Below, in pieces: positions 55,738-64,000 of a stretch of DNA of 64,000 bases. Source of the DNA: Saccharopolyspora erythraea NRRL 2338 (GTDB lineage: Bacteria; Actinomycetota; Actinomycetes; Mycobacteriales; Pseudonocardiaceae); contig NC_009142.1 in the NCBI RefSeq assembly GCF_000062885.1, positions 434,001 to 498,000 on the forward strand, in the 5' to 3' direction. A program made the position numbers and the translations under genes. How positions within the stretch are numbered: position 1 is the first letter of the stretch; the number at the start of each line of letters is the position of its first letter. Under the pieces are notes generated by a model. That model was given only the letters and a program-made list of their open reading frames with translations, searched no databases and was not told where the DNA came from.

Positions 55738-57116
55738 GTCCGGGCCCGCTTGAGGACGCGCAGCGCGGCGCGGATGTCGGGCACGACGGTGGTCCGCACG
55801 CCGCGCGGCAGCGGACCGGAGTCCGGCGGCACCAGCGCGTGGTCGAAGCCCAGCCGGGCCGCCTCGGCGAGCCTGCGGCCGACGGCGTTGACCCGGCGGA
55901 TCTCGCCCGCCAGCCCGACCTCGCCCACTGCGATCACGTTCGACGGCAGCGGCACGCCCCGGCGAGACGAGGCGACCGCCAGCGCCACGGCGAGGTCGGC
56001 CGCAGGCTCGGAGACCTTCATGCCGCCCACGGTCGCCGCGAACACCTCCTGGTCGCCGGTCTTGACCCCGCCGTGCTTGTCCAGCACCGCGAGCATCATC
56101 GACACGCGCGCGGAGTCCAGTCCGCTGACCGCGCGCCGCGGCATCGTCATCTGGGTGGGCGTCACCAGCGCCTGCACCTCGGCCAGCAGCGGGCGCTTGC
56201 CCTCGACCATGACCGTCACCGCGGTGCCCTCGACCTGCGTCTCCTGGCGGTTGACGAACAGCCCCGACGGGTCGGCGACCTCGGCGATGCCGTCGTCGCG
56301 CTGCTCGAAGCAGCCCACCTCGTCGGAGGGGCCGAAGCGGTTCTTGACCCCGCGCAGCATCCGCAGCGAGGAGTGCCGGTCGCCCTCGAAGTGCAGCACC
56401 ACGTCGACCAGGTGTTCCAGCACGCGCGGACCCGCGACCGCGCCGTCCTTGGTCACGTGCCCGACCAGCAGCACCGGCAGCCCCCGCTCCTTGGCCAGCG
56501 CGACCAGCGCGGAGGTCACCGCGCGCACCTGGGTCACGCCGCCGGGGCTGCCCTCGGCCTCCGGTGACTGCACGGTCTGCACGGAGTCGACGATCAGCAG
56601 GCCGGGCTTGACCGAGTCCACGTGCCCGAGCACCGAGCCCAGGTCGCTCTCGGCGCCGAGGTAGAGCTGCGGGTGGACCGAGTCGGTCCGCTCCGCCCGG
56701 AGGCGCACCTGACCAGCGGATTCCTCACCCGTGACGTAGAGGGAGGGCCCGCCCCCGCCGGTCGCGGCCCAGCGGTGGGCGACCTCCAGCAGCAGCGTGG
56801 ACTTGCCGACTCCGGGCTCGCCGGCCATCAGCACCACCGCGCCCGGCACGATGCCGCCGCCGAGCACGCGGTCGAGCTCGCCGATGCCGGTCGAGACCGC
56901 CCGCGCGGAGTCGAGGTCGACCTCGGCGATCGGGCGGGCCGGGGTGGCCGGGGCGCCCGCGGCGACCTTGGCCAGCGCGGGCCGGGCCGCGGCGGCCTCG
57001 TCGATCGTGCCCCACGCCTGGCAGCTCGGGCAGCGACCGACCCACTTGGCCACCTCGTGGCCGCAGTCGGCGCAGCGGAAGCCGGGACGGGCGGTACGGG
57101 CGTTCTTCGCGGGCAC
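55734..57116 (-). CDS. radA: DNA repair protein RadA
   Basis: A 460-residue RecA-like helicase acting in recombination intermediates. A four-cysteine zinc finger (C15, C18, C29, C32), Walker [10 protein letters not shown] (about 99-107), the RadA-specific KNRFG motif and a C-terminal Lon-protease-like domain ([35 protein letters not shown]) are present. It overlaps disA by 4 bp. RadA restrains DisA in other bacteria, so the pair may couple c-di-AMP to DNA repair. GTG start. Confidence 0.96.
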   Translation of the reverse strand: MPAKNARTARPGFRCADCGHEVAKWVGRCPSCQAWGTIDEAAAARPALAKVAAGAPATPARPIAEVDLDSARAVSTGIGELDRVLGGGIVPGAVVLMAGEPGVGKSTLLLEVAHRWAATGGGGPSLYVTGEESAGQVRLRAERTDSVHPQLYLGAESDLGSVLGHVDSVKPGLLIVDSVQTVQSPEAEGSPGGVTQVRAVTSALVALAKERGLPVLLVGHVTKDGAVAGPRVLEHLVDVVLHFEGDRHSSLRMLRGVKNRFGPSDEVGCFEQRDDGIAEVADPSGLFVNRQETQVEGTAVTVMVEGKRPLLAEVQALVTPTQMTMPRRAVSGLDSARVSMMLAVLDKHGGVKTGDQEVFAATVGGMKVSEPAADLAVALAVASSRRGVPLPSNVIAVGEVGLAGEIRRVNAVGRRLAEAARLGFDHALVPPDSGPLPRGVRTTVVPDIRAALRVLKRART

Positions 57117-57291
57117 GGCGCGAGGCTATCTGCCGCATCCGACCACGTCGTGGCGACCACCCGGGCGGCGCGCCGGACGGCCCGGGCTCACCCACCCGTC
57201 GGCATGTCCCTGGTCGGGTGGGGCGGCCGCGCCCGGCCGCACGCCGTGCAGCGGGCCCGGGACGCCGTGGAGCCGGCCCCGGACACGGCGA

Positions 57292-57320
57292 AGGGCCGCC
57301 CGCTCGTCGCGGACGGCCCT
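57292..57320. terminator. Hairpin terminator after the lpqE-like gene
   Basis: AGGGCCGCCCGC (57292-57303) pairs with GCGGACGGCCCT (57309-57320) with one mismatch and a 5-base loop. It lies 21 bp beyond the minus-strand lipoprotein gene, within the 224-bp gap before radA (57117-57340). Confidence 0.7.
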
Positions 57321-57340
57321 GCCGTTGGCTCTCGCCGGGG

Positions 57341-57994
57341 TCAGTGCCCGGAGCCGTGCGGGGTGCCGTGCTCGGGGCGCGGCTTGTGGTCGGGGCCGAT
57401 CGGCACCTGCACCGTCACCGAGCCCGCCTTCTCGAAGACGAAGGTCACCGGGATGGTCACCCCGGGGGTGATGTCCTGGGTCAGGCCGTTGAGGGTGATG
57501 CGGATCTCGCGCTGGTCGGACGGGCCGCCCTGGGCGCTGGGCTGGGCGGTGGGCGCGTTGCTCGCGGTCGGCGCGTTGCTCGACGTCGGCTCGTGCTGCG
57601 TCGTCGCGTGCCCGGACTCCTGCTGCGCGCCGTCGGCGTGCAGCGCGGTGCCCGCGGGCAGGTCGGTGGTGCCCGCGATCTCGGCGTTGGCGGCGTAGGT
57701 GCTGGAGACCTGGACCAGGCGGTCGTCGACGGCGCCGTCGTTGGACAGGACCAGCTTCAGCGGGGCGGAGGAGCCCGCCCGGTAGAGGCTGCCGTGCTCG
57801 GGGAAGGTCATCTGCGCGTCGCGGACGGCGATCTCCTTGACCGTCCCGTTGCCGCCGCTGACGGCGGCGACCTGGGTGTCGGTCTCGGTCACCTGGCCGG
57901 CGCTGCATCCTCCGAGTGCGACGACGGCGCCGAGTCCGAGTGCGGCCGAGGCCATCCGCAGGCGAACGGCCTTCTGGTGCTGTGGGCGGCTCAC
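57341..57994 (-). CDS. lpqE: LpqE-like lipoprotein with copper-chaperone (PCuAC-like) domain
   Basis: A 217-residue lipoprotein. A signal peptide with lipobox VALGGCSAG (Cys about 31) is followed by a beta-domain resembling PCuAC/DUF461 (REIRITLNGLTQDITPGVTIPVTFVFEKAGSVTVQVPI). An insert is rich in His, Gln, Ser and Asn (SNAPTASNAPTA). The classical HxxM...HxM copper ligands are not seen, so copper delivery is doubtful. It sits next to radA and carD as recalled for M. tuberculosis LpqE. The GTG start was chosen for the intact signal peptide, with AGGAAGGACG further upstream. Confidence 0.8.
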   Translation of the reverse strand: MSRPQHQKAVRLRMASAALGLGAVVALGGCSAGQVTETDTQVAAVSGGNGTVKEIAVRDAQMTFPEHGSLYRAGSSAPLKLVLSNDGAVDDRLVQVSSTYAANAEIAGTTDLPAGTALHADGAQQESGHATTQHEPTSSNAPTASNAPTAQPSAQGGPSDQREIRITLNGLTQDITPGVTIPVTFVFEKAGSVTVQVPIGPDHKPRPEHGTPHGSGH

Positions 57995-58294
57995 GGTTGC
58001 AGCGTCCTTCCTGATTGCCGGACAACCGGGAGGGAGCTTAATCCCCCGCGTGCGCGGGGTCGGCCGAGCCCCCTGCGCGGGCCCCGCGCCGACCCGCCGC
58101 CGGGGTGCCGCGATGATCTCCATCGTCCGTCCACAATGGATCATTTCATGGTCCCGAAGGGGTGCGCCTTGCATGCCCGGCGGTCGTTTGTCAACCCCCG
58201 TCCATGGCCTGACCTGCGATTACGGATGGTGAGGCGGTCGAGGCCCGGTTGTGGCCCGTGTTAAACTGGGCATAGCGAAAGGGGCAGAGGACAC
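57995..58294. promoter_or_regulatory. Divergent promoter region lpqE-like/carD
   Basis: No gene in 300 bp. On the plus strand TAAACT (58262-58267) is a good -10 box, leaving a leader of about 20 nt with GCAGAGGACAC before the carD ATG. On the minus strand TAAGCT (58036-58041) could serve the lipoprotein gene. A GC-rich hairpin-prone stretch lies at 58046-58100. Confidence 0.5.
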
Positions 58295-58783
58295 ATGGTT
58301 TTCAAGGTCGGAGAGACCGTCGTCTACCCGCATCACGGTGCCGCGCTCATCGAAGCAATCGAGACTCGTGTGATCAAGGGCGAGGAGAAGCAGTACCTCG
58401 TCCTGAAAGTCGCGCAGGGTGACCTGACCGTACGCGTTCCCGCCGACAACGCCGAGATCGTCGGCGTCCGGGACGTCGTCGGCCAGGAGGGTCTCGACCG
58501 GGTCTTCGACGTGCTGCGTGCGCCGCACACCGAGGAACCGACCAACTGGTCCCGTCGGTACAAGGCCAACCTCGAGAAGCTCGCCTCCGGCGATGTGAAC
58601 AAGGTGGCCGAAGTGGTGCGCGACCTCTGGCGACGCGAGAAGGATCGTGGCCTGTCCGCAGGCGAGAAGCGCATGCTGGCCAAGGCTCGTCAGATACTGG
58701 TCAGCGAGCTGGCGCTGGCCGAAGGTACCGACGAGGGCAAGGCGGAGACCCTGCTGGACGAAGTCCTTGCCACCGCGGTCTGA
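58295..58783 (+). CDS. carD: CarD-family RNA polymerase-binding regulator
   Basis: A 162-residue essential actinobacterial factor that binds the RNAP beta subunit and stabilises open complexes, especially at rRNA promoters. The Tudor-like RNAP-interaction domain ([34 protein letters not shown]) is followed by the helical DNA-binding domain with [16 protein letters not shown] and the conserved Trp that wedges the promoter minor groove. It lies upstream of ispD-ispF as in mycobacteria. Confidence 0.97.
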   Translation: MVFKVGETVVYPHHGAALIEAIETRVIKGEEKQYLVLKVAQGDLTVRVPADNAEIVGVRDVVGQEGLDRVFDVLRAPHTEEPTNWSRRYKANLEKLASGDVNKVAEVVRDLWRREKDRGLSAGEKRMLAKARQILVSELALAEGTDEGKAETLLDEVLATAV

Positions 58784-58810
58784 CCACCACCGGAACCGGA
58801 ACCACCAGGC

Positions 58811-59485
58811 GTGAGCGTCGTCGCGCTCGTCCCCGCCGCTGGTCGCGGGGTGCGGCTGGGCGCCGGGGTGCCCAAGGCGCTGGTTCCGGTCGCGGGTGAG
58901 TCGTTGTTGTCGCGCGCGGTCCGAGGTCTGCACGACTCGGGCCGCGTGAGGCACGTCGTGGTGGCGGCACCGGCCGACGAGGTGCCCGCCGTGGAGGCCG
59001 AGCTCGCGTCGTTGCGGTCCTTCGTGCATGTGGTGCCCGGAGGAGCGGAACGAACCGACTCGGTGCGGCTGGCGCTCGCCGAGGCCGAGCGGGTCGTGCC
59101 CGACGCGCGCGTGGTGCTGGTGCACGACGCCGCGCGGGCGTTCACCCCGCCGTCCGTGGTGCGCGACGTCGTGCGCGCCGTCGAGGAGGGCGCGCCGGCG
59201 GTCGTGCCGGTCCTGCCCGTCGCCGACACCATCAAGCAGGTCGATGAGGCTGGCGACGTCGAGACGACGGTGGACCGCTCGCGCCTGCGCACAGTCCAGA
59301 CCCCCCAGGGATTCGCCATCGACGTGCTCCGCCAGGCGTACGCGGCGGCCGGTGACATCGCCACCGACGACGCCGGGCTGGTCGAGCGCATCGGCGGGAA
59401 GGTGAGCACCGTGCCCGGGCACCCGCACGCCCTCAAGATCACCACGGCCTTCGACCTCGCCATCGCCGAGGCGGTGCTCGCGTGA
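58811..59485 (+). CDS. ispD: 2-C-methyl-D-erythritol 4-phosphate cytidylyltransferase
   Basis: A 224-residue MEP-pathway enzyme that joins CTP to MEP for isoprenoid precursors. Motifs are [20 protein letters not shown] (CTP site), [21 protein letters not shown] and [13 protein letters not shown] start 27 bp after carD. Its stop overlaps the ispF GTG by 4 bases (GTGA). Confidence 0.97.
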   Translation: MSVVALVPAAGRGVRLGAGVPKALVPVAGESLLSRAVRGLHDSGRVRHVVVAAPADEVPAVEAELASLRSFVHVVPGGAERTDSVRLALAEAERVVPDARVVLVHDAARAFTPPSVVRDVVRAVEEGAPAVVPVLPVADTIKQVDEAGDVETTVDRSRLRTVQTPQGFAIDVLRQAYAAAGDIATDDAGLVERIGGKVSTVPGHPHALKITTAFDLAIAEAVLA

Positions 59486-59958
59486 TCCCCAGGATCGGCC
59501 AGGGCGTGGACGTGCACCCGGTCGAGGCGGGCCGCGAGTGCTGGGTCGCCGGGCTGCTGTGGCCGGGCGAGGACGGCTGCGCAGGGCACTCCGACGGCGA
59601 CGTCGCCTCCCACGCGCTGTGCGACGCGCTGCTCTCGGCGGCCGGGCTCGGCGATCTCGGCGCGGTCTTCGGCACCGGCGACGACCGCTGGGCCGGGGCG
59701 CACGGCGCCGAGCTGCTCACCGAGGCCCGGCGGCGGGTCACCGAGGCCGGGTTCGGCATCGGCAACGCCGTCGTCCAGGTCGTCGGCAACCGTCCGCGCA
59801 TCGGCAAGCGCCGGGAGGAGGCGCAGCGGGTGCTCTCGGAGGTCGTCGGCGCCCCGGTGTCGGTCTCCGGCACCACCACCGACGGGCTCGGGCTGACCGG
59901 TCGCGGCGAGGGGATCGCGGCGGTCGCGACGGCTCTGGTGTTCCCCGTGGAGAGTTAA
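59482..59958 (+). CDS. ispF: 2-C-methyl-D-erythritol 2,4-cyclodiphosphate synthase
   Basis: A 158-residue MEP-pathway enzyme forming the cyclic diphosphate with release of CMP. The metal site [12 protein letters not shown] (Asp-x-His), [26 protein letters not shown] and the C-terminal [17 protein letters not shown] are all present. Coupled to ispD by overlapping stop and start. Confidence 0.97.
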   Translation: MIPRIGQGVDVHPVEAGRECWVAGLLWPGEDGCAGHSDGDVASHALCDALLSAAGLGDLGAVFGTGDDRWAGAHGAELLTEARRRVTEAGFGIGNAVVQVVGNRPRIGKRREEAQRVLSEVVGAPVSVSGTTTDGLGLTGRGEGIAAVATALVFPVES

Positions 59959-60043
59959 CGCGCTGCTACCTTGGGGCGAAGTCGGGGAAAGTTCAGGGTC
60001 TGCTCCCTAGGCGTCCGGCATGTCGCCGGGTCATCCTCGACTC

Positions 60044-60244
60044 ATGGTGATCGAGCGGTATCGGTGGGTGCGTCGACTGCTCGTAGGGCAGCCGGTGGTC
60101 GCGTGGCCGTGCAGTTGGTTCCTGTGGTCGAGCGGTGGCGGTGTGAACCTGGCCGTCGCCGTGGTGCTGCTGTGGGCGAGTGCCCTCGGCAGCGTGGTGG
60201 CGATCGTCGCTCCGATGCGGCGCCAGGAGGCGCGGCGCTGCTGA
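60044..60244 (+). CDS. Possible small membrane protein
   Basis: A 66-residue frame with two hydrophobic stretches (VVAWPCSWFLW and LAVAVVLLWASALGSVVAIVA) and a basic C-terminus (MRRQEARRC). It resembles no family I recognise. TACCTT near 59969 could be a promoter, but no Shine-Dalgarno precedes the ATG, and in GC-rich DNA such frames arise by chance. The remainder of the gap 59959-60454 shows only GC-rich hairpins. Confidence 0.35.
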   Translation: MVIERYRWVRRLLVGQPVVAWPCSWFLWSSGGGVNLAVAVVLLWASALGSVVAIVAPMRRQEARRC

Positions 60245-60454
60245 TCGCGCGCGGTTCGCGGCCCGCCGGGCCGGGCCCGTCGATCACACGTCGCCGATCG
60301 TCGCAGCAGTCCTGGTGATGGCGTGCGCGCGGGTGCGCCGAGGAGGCCGACCTCCGGCCGGGACAGCGATGCCGTGCGCCCGCCGCTGGGCCGTCGAGGT
60401 GGTGTAGCCCTCAGATGCGTGCGGTGGGTAGATCATCCCCATAACGTTGCCGGG

Positions 60455-61138
60455 GTGAGTGCGCGCGCGGTGTTCTTCGACTTCTCCGGCACCCTGTTCC
60501 GGCTGGAGCAGGACGAGTCCTGGTTCGCCGGGGTCACCGACTCCGGCGGCGCCCCGCTCGACGCGGAGGCGCAGGCCGAGCTGATGCGGCGGATGACGGC
60601 CCCTGTCGGCCCGGTGGTGGGGGTGGACGCCGAGCACCAGCACGCTTGGGAGAACCGCGACCTCGATCCCGAGCTGCACCGCAAGATCTACCGGGAGTTC
60701 CTGCGCCGCAGCGGTGTCGCCGTCGCCGAGCAGGTCGACTCGCTCTACCGGCGACTGGTCGACCCCGGCAGCTGGACGCCCTACCCGGACACCGCCGAGG
60801 TGCTGAGCAGGCTGCACTCCGACGGGGTGCGGATCGCGGTGATCAGCAACATCGCCTTCGACATCAGGCCGGCCTTCGAGAGGCTGGGCGTGACCGGACT
60901 CGTCGACGAGTTCGTGCTCTCCTACCTCGAAGGGGTGATCAAGCCCGATCCGAAGATCTTCCTGCGCGCCGCCGAGCGGGTCGGTGTCGAGCCCGGTGAC
61001 GCGCTGATGATCGGTGACCACGCGGACGTCGACGGCGCGGCCGCGGCGGTCGGATGCCGGGTCGCCATCGTGGATCCGGCACCGACCTCCGAACGCCCGG
61101 ACGCGCTGCTCACGGCGGTCGCCGAGCACGGTTTCTGA
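60455..61138 (+). CDS. HAD-superfamily hydrolase with altered motif I
   Basis: A 227-residue HAD protein. Motif I is FFDFSGTLF, so the nucleophile Asp is present but the general acid/base Asp two residues later is Ser. Motif II is VISNIAF, motif III Lys is in EGVIKPDPKIF and motif IV is MIGDHADVDGAAA. The Ser substitution could reduce phosphatase activity or change the chemistry. The substrate is unknown. TAACGT (60442-60447) lies 7 nt before the GTG with no Shine-Dalgarno, consistent with a leaderless mRNA. Confidence 0.85.
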   Translation: MSARAVFFDFSGTLFRLEQDESWFAGVTDSGGAPLDAEAQAELMRRMTAPVGPVVGVDAEHQHAWENRDLDPELHRKIYREFLRRSGVAVAEQVDSLYRRLVDPGSWTPYPDTAEVLSRLHSDGVRIAVISNIAFDIRPAFERLGVTGLVDEFVLSYLEGVIKPDPKIFLRAAERVGVEPGDALMIGDHADVDGAAAAVGCRVAIVDPAPTSERPDALLTAVAEHGF

Positions 61139-61270
61139 CCGCTGGTCCCAGGCCGCCGACGTCCCTTCGGCGGAGTCCGGCGCGCACCGGGTGGAGGCAC
61201 CCGGACGGGTGCCCGGGCGGGCGGTGCGGCGGAGGGAACCCGTTTTGGGCGTGCCCGTACCATCAGGGGC

Positions 61271-62665
61271 GTGAGCCTGCACCTACATGACACAGCGACC
61301 CGCACGATGCGCGAGTTCCACCCGCGCCTCGCCGGAGTGGCGTCGATCTACGTCTGCGGTGCCACGGTGCAGGGCGTTCCGCACATCGGCCACGTCCGCG
61401 GCGGCCTGAACTACGACGTGCTGCGGCGCTGGCTGGTGCACAACGGCTACGACGTACGCCTGGTGCGCAACGTCACCGACATCGACGACAAGATCCTCAC
61501 CAAGGCCGCCGACGCGGGCCGCCCCTGGTGGGAGTGGGCCACCGCGCACGAGCGGGCCTTCGAGAGCGCCTTCGACCGGCTGGGTTGCCTGCCGCCGTCG
61601 GCGCTTCCCCGGGCCACCGGCCACATCACGCAGATGATCGAGCTGATGCAGCGGCTGATCGACAAGGGCCACGCCTACGCGGCGGGCGGCGACGTGTACT
61701 TCTCCGTCGCCTCCTACGCCGAGCACTACGGCAGGCTCTCCGGGCAGCGGCTCGACGAGGTCCAGCAGGGCGAGAGCACCGCGAGCGGCAAGCGCGACCC
61801 CCGCGACTTCACGCTGTGGAAGGCCGCCAAGCCCGGCGAGCCGAGCTGGCCGACGCCGTGGGGCGACGGCCGCCCCGGCTGGCACCTGGAGTGCTCGGCC
61901 ATGTCGACCTACTACCTGGGCAGCGAGTTCGACATCCACGGCGGCGGCCTGGACCTGGTGTTCCCGCACCACGAGAACGAGCTCGCGCAGTCCACCGCCG
62001 CCGGTGACGGCTTCGCCCGCTACTGGATGCACAACGCGTGGGTCACCATGAGCGGCGAGAAGATGTCGAAGTCGCTGGGCAACACCGTGGCGATCCCGGC
62101 GATCCTGCAGCGGGCCGCCGCCCCGGAGATCCGCTACTACCTGGTCGCCCCGCACTACCGCTCGACGATCGAATACTCCGAGCCCGCGCTGGCCGAGGCG
62201 ATCTCGGCCTACCGGCGCATCGACTCCTTCGTCAACCGGGTGCGGCAGCGCACCGGCGAGGTCGGCCACGGGACGGTGCCCGCCGAGTTCGCCGCGGCGA
62301 TGGACGACGACCTGTCGACGCCGCAGGCGATCGCCGTGGTGCACAACGCCATCCGCGAGAGCAACGCCGCGCTCGACCGCGGCGACGACCGGGCCGCCAA
62401 CGAAGCGGCGGCCTCGGTCCGGACGATGACCGACATCCTCGGTCTGGACCCGCTGTCCGAGCAGTGGGCCGACACCCGCGGCGCGGACGACGCCGCGCAC
62501 CACGCGTTGTCCGAGCTGGTGGGCAGCATGCTCCAGCAGCGCCAGCAGGCCCGCGCGGAGCGCGACTTCGCCACCGCCGACGCGGTGCGGGATCGGCTGC
62601 AGGCATGCGGAATCGCCGTCGAGGACACCCCTGACGGTCCGTTGTGGACATTGAAAGACGGGTAA
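61271..62665 (+). CDS. cysS: Cysteinyl-tRNA synthetase
   Basis: A 464-residue class I synthetase charging tRNA-Cys. It has the HIGH motif ([17 protein letters not shown]), KMSKS ([10 protein letters not shown]) and zinc ligands from Cys29, the ECS motif (HLECSAMS) and HHENE. It could in principle be the MshC-type paralogue of mycothiol synthesis, but the full C-terminal tRNA-binding domain (...[20 protein letters not shown]) and its rlmB neighbour support CysS. TACCAT (61258-61263) is exactly 7 nt before the GTG, suggesting leaderless translation. Confidence 0.95.
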   Translation: MSLHLHDTATRTMREFHPRLAGVASIYVCGATVQGVPHIGHVRGGLNYDVLRRWLVHNGYDVRLVRNVTDIDDKILTKAADAGRPWWEWATAHERAFESAFDRLGCLPPSALPRATGHITQMIELMQRLIDKGHAYAAGGDVYFSVASYAEHYGRLSGQRLDEVQQGESTASGKRDPRDFTLWKAAKPGEPSWPTPWGDGRPGWHLECSAMSTYYLGSEFDIHGGGLDLVFPHHENELAQSTAAGDGFARYWMHNAWVTMSGEKMSKSLGNTVAIPAILQRAAAPEIRYYLVAPHYRSTIEYSEPALAEAISAYRRIDSFVNRVRQRTGEVGHGTVPAEFAAAMDDDLSTPQAIAVVHNAIRESNAALDRGDDRAANEAAASVRTMTDILGLDPLSEQWADTRGADDAAHHALSELVGSMLQQRQQARAERDFATADAVRDRLQACGIAVEDTPDGPLWTLKDG

Positions 62666-62670
62666 GCGAG

Positions 62671-63636
62671 TTGGCAGGCAACGACAGGCGCCGGGGCGCG
62701 ATCCGCAAGCCGGGCTCCAAGAAGGGCATGGTGGTCGGTTCCGGCGGTCAGCGGCGCAGGGGACTGGAGGGCAAGGGTCCGACGCCGAAGGCGAAGGACC
62801 GGGTCAGCCACCCGGCCAAGCGCAAGGCCGACGCGGCGAAGGCGCGTGCCGAGCAGCAGCGGACGCGGCACCGGCAGAAGGAGAGGTCCGACAACGCCGA
62901 GGTGATCGCCGGCCGCAACCCGGTCGCCGAGTGCATCCGCGCCGGAGTGCCCGCGTCGGGTCTCTACGTCGCGCAGGGCATCGACGCCGACGACCGCGTC
63001 ACCGAGGCGGTGCGCGGAGCGGGCTCGCGGGGCATCTCGGTCGTCGAGGTCCAGCGCGCCGAGCTGGACCGGATGACCGGCGGCGCGATGCACCAGGGCC
63101 TGGCGCTGCAGGTGCCCGCCTACGAGTACGCCCACCCCGAGGACGTGCTGACCGAGGCGCACAACTCCGGGCTGCCGCCGCTGATCGTCGCGCTGGACGG
63201 CGTGACCGACCCGCGCAACCTGGGCGCGGTGATCCGCTCCGCGGCGGCCTTCGGCGCGCACGGCGTGATCCTGCCGCAGCGCCGCAGCGCGGGGCTGACC
63301 GCGGTCGCGTGGCGCACCAGCGCGGGCACGGCGGCCAAGCTCCCGGTCGCCAGGGCGGTCAACCTCACCCGCACCCTGAAGGACCTGAAGTCCGAGGGGC
63401 TGATGGTCGTCGGACTGGACGCCGACTCCGACATCACCTCCGACGAGCTGGAGCTCGCGACCGGTCCGCTGGTCGTCGTGGTCGGTTCGGAGGGCCGCGG
63501 GCTGTCGCGGCTGGTCCGCGAGACCTGCGACCAGACGGTGTCCATCCCGATGGCCGGCAGCGTGGAGTCGCTCAACGCCTCCGTCGCGGCCGGCATCGTG
63601 CTCGCCGAGGTCGCGAGGCGCCGCCGCGCCCGCTGA
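62671..63636 (+). CDS. rlmB: 23S rRNA (guanosine-2'-O-)-methyltransferase RlmB
   Basis: A 321-residue SpoU/TrmH-family methyltransferase modifying 23S rRNA (G2251 in E. coli numbering). A long basic N-terminal extension ([13 protein letters not shown]...) precedes the substrate-binding domain ([12 protein letters not shown]) and the knotted catalytic domain with [34 protein letters not shown] and [18 protein letters not shown]. The start is TTG 62671 ([13 protein letters not shown]), which matches the MAGN... start I recall for mycobacteria. It lies 5 bp after cysS and forms an operon with it. Confidence 0.93.
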   Translation: MAGNDRRRGAIRKPGSKKGMVVGSGGQRRRGLEGKGPTPKAKDRVSHPAKRKADAAKARAEQQRTRHRQKERSDNAEVIAGRNPVAECIRAGVPASGLYVAQGIDADDRVTEAVRGAGSRGISVVEVQRAELDRMTGGAMHQGLALQVPAYEYAHPEDVLTEAHNSGLPPLIVALDGVTDPRNLGAVIRSAAAFGAHGVILPQRRSAGLTAVAWRTSAGTAAKLPVARAVNLTRTLKDLKSEGLMVVGLDADSDITSDELELATGPLVVVVGSEGRGLSRLVRETCDQTVSIPMAGSVESLNASVAAGIVLAEVARRRRAR

Positions 63637-63657
63637 GCCGTCCGGGCGCGGCGCGCG

Positions 63658-64000
63658 TCAGCGCTGCGCCTGGCCGAGAACGGTGTCGACAGTCAGCGCG
63701 GAGGCGACGACGAGGCTGTTCAGCGGCTCGGGCAGCGGACGGAAGATCTGCAGGACGTAGTTGTCGGCCGTCGTGAACGCGGCCTTGGCCAGCCCCTGCC
63801 AGGTCTTGCTGATCTGCCCGACCTGCTGCTCGTCGCGGTCGAGCACGCGCAGGTCCCAGGCGCGCAGGTTCTCGGCGTGGATGCCGCCGACGCGCTGCCC
63901 GCCGGCCTCGAAGGCGAACCGGACCTTGCCCCAGACGTTCTCCATCCGGATGTCGCCTACAGGGGAGCCGTCCGGGCGCTGGACGTGCACGGTGGACTTC
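63658..64000 (-). CDS. Phospholipid scramblase-like (LURP-one-related) protein, C-terminal part
   Basis: Cut by the right window edge, so the N-terminus is missing. About 114 residues are visible: DIRMENVWGKVRFAFEAGG, RDEQQVGQISKTWQGLAKAAFTTADNYVLQI and a final LVVASALTVDTVLGQ. This pattern of a 12-strand tubby-like barrel with a hydrophobic C-terminal helix matches bacterial scramblase-related proteins. Function in bacteria is unclear. It is convergent with rlmB. Confidence 0.7.
   Translation of the reverse strand, partial: KSTVHVQRPDGSPVGDIRMENVWGKVRFAFEAGGQRVGGIHAENLRAWDLRVLDRDEQQVGQISKTWQGLAKAAFTTADNYVLQIFRPLPEPLNSLVVASALTVDTVLGQAQR

Noticed and set aside
61139-61270. GC-rich hairpins before cysS as a T-box leader
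   Set aside because: No T-box sequence or specifier domain is visible, and the TACCAT box just before the GTG points to a leaderless transcript instead.

Overview
This window is chromosomal DNA from a high-GC actinobacterium, most likely of the Pseudonocardiaceae (a Saccharopolyspora-like organism would fit). The evidence is the strongly GC-biased third codon positions, frequent GTG and TTG starts, and Lsr2, CarD, DisA/RadA, an LpqE-like lipoprotein, ClpC1 and an MhuD-like enzyme in one neighbourhood. From memory, the order of the housekeeping genes closely follows Mycobacterium tuberculosis from ppa/dacB through ftsH-fol-pan-lysS-lsr2-clpC1, then mhuD, and mutY/carbonic anhydrase/disA/radA/lpqE/carD/ispDF/cysS/rlmB. 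No tRNA, rRNA, CRISPR array or prophage was seen.

Layout. 1-3060: the 5' end of a rifampin-phosphotransferase gene, diverging from a MarR regulator coupled to a 14-TM drug efflux pump; a perfect 32-bp palindrome carrying DnaA boxes lies after the pump gene. 3085-15911: ppa, diverging from a D,D-carboxypeptidase with a very long acidic cytoplasmic tail, then a DUF2342 metalloprotease, tilS, hpt, ftsH and the overlapping folate operon folE-folP-folB-folK. 15915-26195: a reversed MerR gene, DUF3180, a coiled-coil membrane protein, a PrsW-type intramembrane protease, DUF2520-panC-panD-coaX (pantothenate/CoA), lysS and lsr2. 26212-32520: overlapping iron boxes driving a siderophore ABC importer, then clpC.

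32560-48620 is the accessory part. It starts directly after clpC with an IS30-family element (frameshifted) and a complete IS21-family element with a 5-bp target duplication (istA broken twice). These are followed by a 154-bp near-palindrome, an NDH-2-like flavoprotein diverging from a MarR gene over three copies of a 15-bp operator, a DedA protein, a large AfsR/SARP-type regulator, a small secreted Gly/Asn-rich peptide, a DrrAB-type exporter, a membrane-anchored EEP phosphoesterase, and a MarR/FUSC pair.

48689-51629 holds an MhuD-like heme-degrading enzyme downstream of a YhgE/Pip membrane protein and a degenerate ABC ATPase, all in one direction. 51788-64000 returns to conserved genes: LigT-like 2H phosphoesterase, mutY, beta-carbonic anhydrase, disA-radA (overlapping), an lpqE-like lipoprotein, carD, ispD-ispF (overlapping), a HAD protein, cysS, rlmB and a scramblase-like gene cut by the window edge.

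Two themes recur. Ten genes have a TANNNT box 6-8 nt before the start codon and no Shine-Dalgarno, which predicts leaderless mRNAs. Several membrane or wall-associated proteins (DacB, DUF6779, PrsW, FtsH) carry long low-complexity tails.
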